Of a DNA stretch of 52,134 bases, positions 42,991-50,566 are shown in pieces. The position numbers and the translations under genes are program-made. Each line of letters starts with the position of its first letter. Within the stretch, counting starts at the first letter, position 1. Under the pieces are notes generated by a model. That model made no database searches. It saw only the letters and a list, made by a program, of their open reading frames with translations, and was not told where the DNA came from. Location of the stretch: NCBI GenBank assembly GCA_028819495.1, contig JAPPLI010000176.1, positions 1 to 52,134 of the forward strand. Reading direction: 5' to 3'. Source of the DNA: Gammaproteobacteria bacterium. Its GTDB lineage: Bacteria > Pseudomonadota > Gammaproteobacteria > Eutrophobiales > Eutrophobiaceae.

Positions 42991-43020
42991 AAAAAACCGC
43001 CGTTTGAAACGGCGGTTTTT
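42991..43020. terminator. Bidirectional Rho-independent terminator
   Basis: AAAAAACCGCCGTTT-GA-AACGGCGGTTTTT (read in two parts): an 11-base stem flanked by A-run and T-run. It serves both the aminotransferase (plus) and the TonB receptor (minus), which converge here. Confidence 0.92.
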
Positions 43021-43043
43021 CACTTGGCTAAAGAAGTTGCCTG

Positions 43044-45401
43044 TCAGAAAAAGTTGTAACTCAACCTGCCTATCACGGTGCGCGGGGTATTGATATAGTA
43101 ACCGCGGCCGCCCAGCGCCGACGGGAACCCGTTTATCGCGTGAAACTCGTTGGTCAGGTTTGTCCCGGTGACGGACAGCGACCATTTGTCTCCCGGCCCC
43201 ATCAAGGCGACGTGGGCGCCCAGCTTGGTATGATCCTGCTCTTCAAATGGCACGTTTTCAATGGAAATGAAATGATCGGAGGTATGGCTGACGCTCATCT
43301 GCAAACTCACGCTGTAGTCATTATCCAGTTGCATGAGGTAGCGGGCCACACCGGTTACCGAGACATCCGGCGCAAACGGCAGTTCATTGCCGTCGATGGA
43401 CACGATGGTATCGCCTGCGCTCGGTCCGCCGCTGCCGTCGCTATCTATGAGGCCCGCGCTGGCCACTTCATCATCCACTTCCGTGTCGAGGAAGGTGGCG
43501 GTAACCAGGAACTCCAGGCCCTCTGCCGGCGCAAAGGTCAATTCCAGGTCCAGTCCGTACACGTCTGCTGCCTCGACGTTATCCAGCCGCTCGGCGCCGA
43601 CGGGGTCCCCGAATTCATTGGTGATATAAACGGAAAACCGCTGCACCATGTCCTCGTAGTCATACCAGTAGGCGCTGGCATTGAACCGGAAGTTGTCCGT
43701 TACGTCCCACTTGATGCCGCCTTCCAGCGCCTTGAGTGTCTCCTTGCCGAAGGGAGGGTTGTTGAACCCGGCAAAAGCCTGGTCGGTGCCGCCGCTCTTG
43801 ACGCCGACCGAGTAGGTGCCGTAGAGCATCATGTCAGCGGTTGGCAGGTAGTTCAGTCCCACCTTCCAGGAAACGTCTTCGAAAGATGTTTCCTGCTCGG
43901 CCCGGTTTCCACCGAAGGCCACGCCGATCGCGTCATTGACCGGGCCGGCCCCGGGTAACGCGGCCAGGTCGGCATGCCTGCCTTTCTTCTTTTCATCTTC
44001 GTAACGCACACCGCCGATGAATCTCAGGTTTTCCACGACACCATATTCCACGTGCGCAAAGGCGGCATGGACCGTGGTCTCCTGGAAGGTTTCCAGGTCG
44101 AACGGAAATCCGCCGAAATAACTGCTGCTGCCATCACCGGGTTGCAACGGCGCCCCCGTCAGCACGGCATTGAAATCAGCGGGAATAGAGTCATAGGCCG
44201 CGCCGACCGGTGTGAGGTTGGCAGGGTCCTTGATCTCACTGTCGTCAAAGTAATACCCCAGCAGCCAGAAGCCGTTTTCCAATTGCCCTTCCAGGCGCAG
44301 TTCCTGGCTGAACTGGTCAAACTCCTGGTCGTATATCTGGCGCCCGTATATGGTGGACGTGCCTTCGAAATCCAGGCCGTCAAGACGCTCAAAACCGTCA
44401 TAGGCGCTGGTGGAATGGATACTCACATTGTTGCCGATATCCCAGTCCATCTTCACGGTCACACCGTAGAACTTGTTGTTTTTATCCGAGTCCCAGTCTG
44501 TCTGCACGGTATCGTCAAAAGGATTGGTGGCCTTGGTGCTGTTTCCGCAGGAGGGATGTTCGGGGTCACCTGCCACGGGAACGCCGCCGATGGTCGTCAC
44601 GATACCGGCTGCCGGGCTGCAGCTTCCCAGGATGTATGCGACCGTGGGCTCTATCTCGCCCTTGTCCTGCGCATAATGCGCGATGAGCTGGCCGGTAAAG
44701 TTGCCGGTCTCAAGTAGAAATTGCCCCCTTAGCGCCACGTTGTCCAGCGCGCCGTGTTCATCGTTCGTGACCGAATTGAAAGCGCCGTCACTTTCCATAT
44801 AACGGAACGACAGCCTGGTGGACAGGTTATCCGTCAACCCGGCGCCGAATGCGCCCTCGACCTGTATGTGATCGTGGGTGCCGTATCCGACCTCGATAAA
44901 GCCGTCGCTTTCCTGGGAAGGTTTGACACTGGTAATACTGATCGCGCCGCCGGTGGTATTGCGGCCCCATAGCGTGCCTTGCGGTCCCTTCAGGATTTCG
45001 ACCCGCTCCATGTCAAACATCTGCGGGCCGCTGTTGATATTGGACGCCTTGTAGACGCCGTCCAGGTACACGGCGGCAGCGGGCGGCGTCGTTGCCGCGA
45101 AGTCATTGACACTGACGCCGCGAATGGCAAACAACGGCGCGGTGCCGTACTCCATATTGATCGTCACGCCGGAAGTCAGGTCGGCCAGATCGGCTGCATC
45201 AGTTACGCCCAGCGACCTCATTTGCGCATTGGAGAATGAACTGATCGCGATACCCACGTCCTGGGCGTCCTGCTGGCGCTTCTGGGCGGTCACTATGACC
45301 TCTTCCAGCAATGCGGCAGATGCCCAGTGAGTGCAAAGGATCGAAGCCAAGGTAATAACCGATATGATCGTGGTCGGCCTGAAGTACGGTTTTACTATCA
45401 T
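43044..45401 (-). CDS. TonB-dependent outer-membrane receptor
   Basis: 785 residues. Signal peptide (IISVITLASILCTHWASA), TonB box LLEEVIVTAQKR, a plug domain ending VEILKGPQGTLWGRNTTGGA and a barrel ending with LSYNFF, a normal terminal aromatic. It is of the same class as the receptor at 1217-3430 but clearly a different protein. This class often imports plant, polymer or aromatic substrates. No periplasmic transporter gene is adjacent. It is transcribed alone and ends at a bidirectional terminator. Confidence 0.92.
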   Translation of the reverse strand: MIVKPYFRPTTIISVITLASILCTHWASAALLEEVIVTAQKRQQDAQDVGIAISSFSNAQMRSLGVTDAADLADLTSGVTINMEYGTAPLFAIRGVSVNDFAATTPPAAAVYLDGVYKASNINSGPQMFDMERVEILKGPQGTLWGRNTTGGAISITSVKPSQESDGFIEVGYGTHDHIQVEGAFGAGLTDNLSTRLSFRYMESDGAFNSVTNDEHGALDNVALRGQFLLETGNFTGQLIAHYAQDKGEIEPTVAYILGSCSPAAGIVTTIGGVPVAGDPEHPSCGNSTKATNPFDDTVQTDWDSDKNNKFYGVTVKMDWDIGNNVSIHSTSAYDGFERLDGLDFEGTSTIYGRQIYDQEFDQFSQELRLEGQLENGFWLLGYYFDDSEIKDPANLTPVGAAYDSIPADFNAVLTGAPLQPGDGSSSYFGGFPFDLETFQETTVHAAFAHVEYGVVENLRFIGGVRYEDEKKKGRHADLAALPGAGPVNDAIGVAFGGNRAEQETSFEDVSWKVGLNYLPTADMMLYGTYSVGVKSGGTDQAFAGFNNPPFGKETLKALEGGIKWDVTDNFRFNASAYWYDYEDMVQRFSVYITNEFGDPVGAERLDNVEAADVYGLDLELTFAPAEGLEFLVTATFLDTEVDDEVASAGLIDSDGSGGPSAGDTIVSIDGNELPFAPDVSVTGVARYLMQLDNDYSVSLQMSVSHTSDHFISIENVPFEEQDHTKLGAHVALMGPGDKWSLSVTGTNLTNEFHAINGFPSALGGRGYYINTPRTVIGRLSYNFF

Positions 45402-45593
45402 TGATTAATCCCCCGTCTGTTAGCTTGTAAGCCCGGAAAGAAAATACTTATCCGCTAATTTTCGTAAGAAAACGCTGCTTTTCCTATACCTCATTTGAGT
45501 TAATTGCAAGCTTCGCGTCCGGCATTACTATTCTGGTAGACTGGATTGATAAACACTGATAATTCAAATTCGCATAACCGCCGACCCCAGGTA

Positions 45594-45665
45594 ATGATGA
45601 TTTTGACCGTGACGATAATATTGACCGCTGTTCCCGCTGCCGGATATGGTGCGGAAAATGCCTGA
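45594..45665 (+). CDS. Possible 23-aa signal-peptide-like ORF overlapping the SDR start
   Basis: ATG 45594 after CCAGGTA gives MMILTVTIILTAVPAAGYGA followed by ENA and stop. It looks like a bare signal peptide. The stop at 45663-45665 overlaps the SDR start. It could be a leader peptide for translational coupling, a remnant of a secreted protein, or chance. Confidence 0.25.
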   Translation: MMILTVTIILTAVPAAGYGAENA

Positions 45666-46413
45666 AACCGGTGCGCGCAGGGTTGTATTGCTTACCGGCG
45701 CAGGTTCCGGTTTCGGCCGGCTGGCGGCTGCTCGGTTTGCGGGCCAGGGAGACAAGCTGGCATTATGTGATGTCAACGATTCCTCCCTTCACAGCCTGGC
45801 CGAAGAACTTGGCGGAGAACATCTCATCTTTCCCTGTGATGTCAGCAAAGCGACCCGTGTAGACCGCTTTTTCGACGCGGTCATTGAACGCTTCGGCAGG
45901 ATTGATGTCGCTGTCAACAATGCCGGTATAGCCCATGAGCAATGTCGTCTGGCGGACTGTGATGATGAACTGTGGTCCCGGATCCTCGAAGTCAACCTGA
46001 CCGGCGTTTTCCTGTGCATGAAGCGCGAGATACGGCAGATGCAGAAGCAGGGCGCAGGGACGATACTCAATATCGCGTCCGTAGCAGGGGTGCTGGGCGC
46101 GCCCATGCTGGGACCTTACTGCGCCAGCAAACATGGCGTCGTCGGCCTGACCCGTACGGCAGCGGTGGAGTACGGCAGGCAGGGCGTGCGCGTCAATGCG
46201 CTATGTCCCGGTTATTCGCCTACCCCGCTGGTTGCCGAAATGCTGCGCGCAGGTGATGAAGGAATGGAGAGCCGCATGACCGATCGCATACCATTAAAAC
46301 GCATGGCGCAACCTGAAGAGGTGGTAGATGCCATCCTGTGGCTGTGCTCGGACCAGAACAGCTTTATGAACGGGGCGTCAATCGTGCTGGACGGCGGACT
46401 GACGGCCTGCTGA
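45658..46413 (+). CDS. Short-chain dehydrogenase/reductase
   Basis: 251 residues from ATG 45658 (GGTG six bases before); ATG 45646 would add four residues. Classical SDR: cofactor motif TGAGSGFG (about 10-17), NNAG (about 86-89), a catalytic Ser in NIASVAG and YCASK (Y-x3-K, about 153-157), with PG afterwards. An Asp after beta2 (CDVND) favours NAD(H). The substrate is an unknown alcohol or ketone. It has no close operon partner: the next gene converges after a few bases. Confidence 0.92.
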   Translation: MPETGARRVVLLTGAGSGFGRLAAARFAGQGDKLALCDVNDSSLHSLAEELGGEHLIFPCDVSKATRVDRFFDAVIERFGRIDVAVNNAGIAHEQCRLADCDDELWSRILEVNLTGVFLCMKREIRQMQKQGAGTILNIASVAGVLGAPMLGPYCASKHGVVGLTRTAAVEYGRQGVRVNALCPGYSPTPLVAEMLRAGDEGMESRMTDRIPLKRMAQPEEVVDAILWLCSDQNSFMNGASIVLDGGLTAC

Positions 46414-46421
46414 GAGTTGGA

Positions 46422-46652
46422 TTAATTTACTTGATGGACTGTCTTCAGTTCAAGAGTACGCTCAATGTCGTCGATAGCTGACTGTACTGCCTCAGCAAAA
46501 CTCGCTGCTTCGCGATCGAATATGATGAATTGAATCCCGTCTGATCGACCAACTGTCCCATCATCACAGCCATTCTCAAAGAGAGCATCGATAATTGCAT
46601 CTTCCTGTATGTCCGGGCCGTCGACAACCAGCGTAAAGGTGTGAGTGTGCAT
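46422..46652 (-). CDS. Small conserved-looking protein of unknown function (76 aa)
   Basis: Begins HTHTFTLVVDGPDIQEDAI and has an alpha-beta pattern with acidic composition (DALFENGCDDGTVGRSDG, then FDREAASFAEAVQSAIDDIER in pieces). It follows the nucleotidyltransferase gene by 12 bases on the same strand with a GGAGGA ribosome site, so the two are very probably co-expressed. I recognise the type as a recurrent small bacterial protein but not its function; a partner or regulator of the nucleotidyltransferase is inferred from position only. Confidence 0.7.
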   Translation of the reverse strand: MHTHTFTLVVDGPDIQEDAIIDALFENGCDDGTVGRSDGIQFIIFDREAASFAEAVQSAIDDIERTLELKTVHQVN

Positions 46653-46664
46653 ATCTTGTCCTCC

Positions 46665-47450
46665 TTACTCAGAGAGTATTGCGCGGAAAAGTTCATTGAG
46701 CTTGCGTGGTTCGCCGGTACTTTTGACATTCTCCGGTTTTGTTGCAATCAGCCGCTCCATTTCGCTTTCTATATACCTGCTGATGGGTTCAATACGCGGG
46801 CCGACTGACTGCTCAAAACCCTGCTTTTTGGCTTCGAGTAAATCATAAATAGCGCGCCTGAGTTCATTCTCTTGGACAATCGCATCAACCAGTTTCCCGA
46901 ACTCAGTGGGCACTATACCGTATCCGGCATCGATCCAGTTCACGGCCAGGAGCGGGCGCAGAACATAAAGGTACTTCTTCAAACGGACTTCGGGACCTTT
47001 CAGGTAGTCCCGAAAATTGCCTTGTGCCATATGCATATAGTGATAACGGCACTTCACGAGAGAAATGGAAGCCGACGACAATTCTCTGAGACGAGCAGCA
47101 AGTGAACCGTGTTCCCGATAGACGATCGGCGAACCAAGCCACTCCAGGAGAGCCGGATTAGACTTTCGATACAACTTCAACGCCTTACGCAAGTCCCAGC
47201 CGCTTATATCCAGTTTATCGTTAATCGGTACTTCGATAACGTCCCGCTTGTGTTCGAGGTCTATGCTGAGGTACCACTCCCGGGGATGTGAATAGATAAA
47301 GCGCACATCGTAATCACTATCCGCAGATGCAAACCCCCAGGCCCGGCTCCCGGACTCGCAGGCGTATAAAACTCTTACGCCGTGTTTTACCTCGATTTCA
47401 TGAAGTTGTTGCAACACGGCATCGACAACGATTTTGGATATTTCCGACAT
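46665..47450 (-). CDS. RlaP-type nucleotidyltransferase (PF10127, DNA polymerase beta superfamily)
   Basis: 261 residues. GSRAWGFASADSDYDVRFIY holds the nucleotidyltransferase G-S and D-x-D metal-binding residues (34-48), and DVIEVPI gives the third acidic position (about 71). The rest fits RlaP: WDLRKALKLYRKSNPALLEWLGSPI (in pieces). RlaP was predicted to take part in RNA repair with ligases or cyclases; none is adjacent. Downstream is a 76-residue partner; upstream, divergently, are tiny ORFs and a SLATT membrane protein. Confidence 0.87.
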   Translation of the reverse strand: MSEISKIVVDAVLQQLHEIEVKHGVRVLYACESGSRAWGFASADSDYDVRFIYSHPREWYLSIDLEHKRDVIEVPINDKLDISGWDLRKALKLYRKSNPALLEWLGSPIVYREHGSLAARLRELSSASISLVKCRYHYMHMAQGNFRDYLKGPEVRLKKYLYVLRPLLAVNWIDAGYGIVPTEFGKLVDAIVQENELRRAIYDLLEAKKQGFEQSVGPRIEPISRYIESEMERLIATKPENVKSTGEPRKLNELFRAILSE

Positions 47451-47577
47451 GAATTCAGGGAACCGGCAAGTTCAGGCTGGAAATGAGTATAACTCAGATG
47501 TGGCCGCTCAGAAAATCATGTCAGGAACCTTATGATGGAACCTTATGATTGAGCAACAATTAATCATGGAATATAAT

Positions 47578-47664
47578 ATGAAAAACGCTAATAACACACT
47601 GCAAACTAACCGAACTTGCAGGATGTCAGTTTTGGTGTTTTTTATTCCCATCTTGATAATTTAA
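47578..47664 (+). CDS. Possible 28-aa hydrophobic peptide
   Basis: ATG 47578 to TAA 47664. The first 15 residues are polar (MKNANNTLQTNRTCR) and the last 13 wholly hydrophobic (MSVLVFFIPILII), like small toxin-type membrane peptides. A tandem direct repeat GGAACCTTATGAT lies just upstream (about 47524-47549). The ribosome site is weak and coding evidence is slight. Confidence 0.3.
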   Translation: MKNANNTLQTNRTCRMSVLVFFIPILII

Positions 47665-47687
47665 TGGATATTAGGAGGATAGAAATC

Positions 47688-47858
47688 ATGGTTGAAAAAG
47701 AAAGAACCAATCTTGAAGAGATTATCAAAAACGACGACTCAGACCTTGAAAAAAGCATTACGAGCACTGAGACCTTAAGAGAGAGCGAGAGGCACAATCA
47801 GACTATCAGGGACACGCAAGAGCCCCCGGAGCATGAGCCGGGGAACAAGAAAAAATAG
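47688..47858 (+). CDS. Small hydrophilic protein (56 aa)
   Basis: The start is fixed by a perfect AGGAGG nine bases before ATG 47688. The product is highly charged, with an acidic first half (EEIIKNDDSDLEKS) and a C-terminal PPEHEPGNKKK, and is probably disordered. It lies 58 bases before the SLATT gene on the same strand. No family is recognised. The strong ribosome site makes it a likely real gene, perhaps a cytosolic partner or antidote of the SLATT membrane protein. Confidence 0.6.
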   Translation: MVEKERTNLEEIIKNDDSDLEKSITSTETLRESERHNQTIRDTQEPPEHEPGNKKK

Positions 47859-47916
47859 TTGACAAAACAATGGCCAAGTGCTTTTTTGTTATAGTGGTAA
47901 CTTCAGGAAGTCTGTT

Positions 47917-48471
47917 ATGACTGATGAAACCAAAGAGTATCGTAAGTTACTGTTCGGCGTTCGCCGCTCAGTGCGTTATCACAGCAGACGCCGCCAGCAT
48001 TACGAACTTTTCCACAAAACTGTCCTGTTTCTGGCGCTGATACTGGGATCGGTCACGGTCGCGGCATTTGCCGAGGCAATCGGAGACACATGGGCGACAT
48101 GGGTTAAAGCGCTGCCGGCTGCACTGGTCAGTATTCTGGCCGCACTGGATTTGATACTTGGTTCCAGCACTAAATCCTGGCAGCATGCGGACCTGACTCG
48201 TCGGTTCATCGATTTGGAGCGGGAACTGGAGATCAGGAAGGGGGAACCTCTCGACACGCTCGTACCGGAAATCACTGATAAGCGCCTGGAGATTGAAACT
48301 ACTGAACCGCCGGTGCTGCGGGTCCTGGATACAATTTGTCATAATGAGTTGCTGCGCGCCATGGGTTATGACCGCAAGGAGGAAGTAAAGGTGACTCTGA
48401 TTCAACGCTTATGTGCGCCGATCTGTGATGTGGCGGAATGGACGCTGCATCCGCGGAATATCAAGGGATAA
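47917..48471 (+). CDS. SLATT-family two-transmembrane protein
   Basis: 184 residues from ATG 47917 (AGGAAG before it). A basic N-terminal helix (RRSVRYHSRRRQHYE) is followed by two membrane helices (about 34-54 and 61-82) and a cytosolic helical domain with WQHADLTRRFIDLERELEIRKG. This is the SLATT pattern, predicted pore-forming effectors in nucleotide-second-messenger conflict systems. Usual partners are SMODS nucleotidyltransferases or SLOG proteins; here the nearest nucleotidyltransferase is the divergent RlaP-type gene. A hairpin with GGACGG/CCGTCC follows about 100 bases downstream. Confidence 0.75.
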   Translation: MTDETKEYRKLLFGVRRSVRYHSRRRQHYELFHKTVLFLALILGSVTVAAFAEAIGDTWATWVKALPAALVSILAALDLILGSSTKSWQHADLTRRFIDLERELEIRKGEPLDTLVPEITDKRLEIETTEPPVLRVLDTICHNELLRAMGYDRKEEVKVTLIQRLCAPICDVAEWTLHPRNIKG

Positions 48472-48572
48472 TTTGCGCATTGTCACTTGATTTTCTAAAG
48501 GTCACGTAATTGCCTAGAAAGGGCCGCTGATCAGTTCATCGATCCTCAAGGTCGGTTGGCTCTCGCACATGG

Positions 48573-48588
48573 GGACGGACTGCCGTCC
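48573..48588. repeat. Hairpin GGACGG-ACTG-CCGTCC
   Basis: A 6-base perfect stem preceded by GG, so the left side reads GGGGACGG as in the palindrome at 4934. It is probably a short relative of that family. It lies in the 218-base gap between SLATT and the ATPase gene and could act as a weak terminator. Confidence 0.5.
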
Positions 48589-48662
48589 TTGCTGTTCGCG
48601 TTCTGCGAAAGAGAAAAGTAGTATGGGGAATCAGGTAATATCTCAATAAACATATAGCGATC

Positions 48663-48683
48663 ATAACAAAATAATGTTATAAT
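48663..48683 (+). promoter_or_regulatory. Candidate promoter and operator of the ATPase/TOPRIM pair, suggesting a leaderless mRNA
   Basis: A perfect -10 box TATAAT at 48678-48683 ends six bases before ATG 48690. The transcript would therefore begin at or next to the start codon, and no ribosome site is visible. An inverted repeat ATAACA-N6-TGTTAT (48663-48680) overlaps the -10 and is a candidate operator. The -35 region is poor. Confidence 0.5.
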
Positions 48684-48689
48684 CACTAT

Positions 48690-49877
48690 ATGATTCACTC
48701 ATTTTCAGTAACAAACTATCACTCTATACGTGAGGAGGCGGTCCTTGACCTGCGGATTCCGAAAACTGCTCCGGACCTGCCGCGTTTTCGTGGGAGCTTG
48801 GTAAGACCGGATATCAGACTTCCTTCAGTCGTTGTATTGATGGGCCCGAACGGGTCTGGCAAGACGACGTTACTCAGAGCGTTAATCACCGTTCTCCGGA
48901 TAATATGCAATCCATGGCTATCTCAAGAAATCCCAGTTAAGTCCGTTGTTCCCTTTTTCTCAAAGATGACCCGGAATGAACAGACCCGATTTTGTGTAGA
49001 GTTTGAAGCAAACTGGTTAAGACCAAACGAATTCATTAGCTTGTTTCGTTACGAACTTTCCACACAGGACAAACAGATCGTGTATGAAGCCCTGTTTCAC
49101 TTCCCAAAAGGACGCCCACGCCGTCTTTTTGAACGGGGCAAGCCGGGGGAAACCATATATGTTGCTGACGAATTCGGGATGAAGCCCAAAGACGACCGTT
49201 TGAAGGCAGTTCCGGAAGATGCCTCGGTAATAGGCACACTTGCCATGCTTAACGTACCCTTGGCAAAGTTGATTGTGGCGCGGTTGAATAATCCGTTGTT
49301 AACGACCAACCTCCTCCATCACAAGAATTGGATGCCTACGACGGAAACTGTAGCCAGCATGATGATTGACCCCAAATTACGAAAGCAATTCGTACAGGAA
49401 ATTCAACGTAGCGACCTGGCAATAAGGGATGTGCTAATTAGGGGTAATGGCGATGGAGTAAAAGAGGTTTTATTTGAGCATCACGGACTTGATTCGCCAA
49501 TCCCTTATGCCCTCGAGTCAGGTGGGACCAAACGGTTGTTTCAACTGTTGCCCCAACTCAATATAGCACTGAATGCCAGTTATCCTTTTGTCATTGACGA
49601 AATCGACGGTGACCTGCATGTTGACATTGTCAGCGAGATTATTCACCGGTTTCAATCCCATGAGACAAATCCGCGTAACGCTCAGCTATTCGTTACATCC
49701 CACAATGTCGGTTTGCTCGATACTCTTGAGAAAGAGGAGCTTTTCATCGTAGAGAAAGGTGGGGATGGTGGCACCCGCGTGCACGGCGCACAAGACATAC
49801 AGGGCCTGCGTAGGGATACTAGGCTCTACCCCAAATATCGCGCCGGAGTGCTCGGCGGGTTACCGAATATTGGCTGA
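48690..49877 (+). CDS. ABC/AAA-type ATPase of the AAA_15/AAA_21 (RloA/OLD-like) group
   Basis: 395 residues, SMC-like P-loop ATPase. Walker A GPNGSGKTT (52-60), signature ALESGGTKRLF (about 275), Walker B PFVIDEIDGDLH (about 300) and the switch His in FVTSHN (about 335). The N-terminal FSVTNYHSIREEAVLDL is the standard beginning of this group. Such ATPases pair with nucleases in defence systems (RloAB, PARIS, Septu and similar). The stop is six bases before the partner gene. No coiled-coil insertion of Rad50 size is present. Confidence 0.88.
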   Translation: MIHSFSVTNYHSIREEAVLDLRIPKTAPDLPRFRGSLVRPDIRLPSVVVLMGPNGSGKTTLLRALITVLRIICNPWLSQEIPVKSVVPFFSKMTRNEQTRFCVEFEANWLRPNEFISLFRYELSTQDKQIVYEALFHFPKGRPRRLFERGKPGETIYVADEFGMKPKDDRLKAVPEDASVIGTLAMLNVPLAKLIVARLNNPLLTTNLLHHKNWMPTTETVASMMIDPKLRKQFVQEIQRSDLAIRDVLIRGNGDGVKEVLFEHHGLDSPIPYALESGGTKRLFQLLPQLNIALNASYPFVIDEIDGDLHVDIVSEIIHRFQSHETNPRNAQLFVTSHNVGLLDTLEKEELFIVEKGGDGGTRVHGAQDIQGLRRDTRLYPKYRAGVLGGLPNIG

Positions 49878-49883
49878 ATAACC

Positions 49884-50423
49884 GTGCGGCGTCGCCATTC
49901 GGTCATACCCAGGCGCGCTATATTTGTCGGTGTTGAAGGAATAAGTGATCGTGCGTTTATCAGATTTCTCGAAAGATACTGCGAGCGTAAAAGGTTACAC
50001 CTGTATCTGGACGTGAAACCGGCTGGCGGAGGTGATTCGGTTACCGTTGTCGAAACAGCCGCTCGCCATATATCCAAACGTTCAGGTTACAGCGAACAAC
50101 TGGTATTGCTTGATAATGACCGTATTAGGCAGGATAAGAAAGCCGGACGAAATGCCGAGTTCGTTGCTTCTGCAAACAGGTTGGAAATAATCTTACTGAA
50201 CCCGAATCTTGAGGGGCTGCTGCTCAAGTTACATTCAGGGCAAGAGCGCCGACAGGTCAGGTCACAGGATGCGCTGAAAGAGTTAAGGAAAGTATGGCCG
50301 GAATACGATAAACCGCCGACGGCAGATCAATTAGATCAACGCTTCGGCGTATCTGACCTGCTAAGAGTTGCTCAACACGATGAACATCTGCAAAAATTGC
50401 TTGAAATCCTCGGTCTGATCTGA
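49884..50423 (+). CDS. Small TOPRIM-like (RloB/DUF4276-like) protein partner of the ATPase
   Basis: 179 residues from GTG 49884; no ATG precedes the conserved part. A TOPRIM-like arrangement is visible: IFVGVEGISDRAFIRFLERYC with the Glu (about 17), LVLLDNDRIRQDKK with D-x-D (about 75-77), and NPNLEGLLLKLHSG, comparable to the NPxFExWLLLH block of RloB. Six bases separate it from the ATPase gene. Family members act, or are predicted to act, as nuclease effectors. Exact family unsure between RloB and DUF4276. Confidence 0.72.
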   Translation: MRRRHSVIPRRAIFVGVEGISDRAFIRFLERYCERKRLHLYLDVKPAGGGDSVTVVETAARHISKRSGYSEQLVLLDNDRIRQDKKAGRNAEFVASANRLEIILLNPNLEGLLLKLHSGQERRQVRSQDALKELRKVWPEYDKPPTADQLDQRFGVSDLLRVAQHDEHLQKLLEILGLI

Positions 50424-50566
50424 ATCGCTTAAGTTGGCACATAGACCTAACGTCCCGCTAATTGAAGTGCATTCTCGGCTTCGCTTTGGTAACTCTCAAA
50501 TTCCATCTCTTCTGAGATGAATCTACCAATTAATTCTGGGTCATTTGAATTTGGGGGTTCTTTCTT

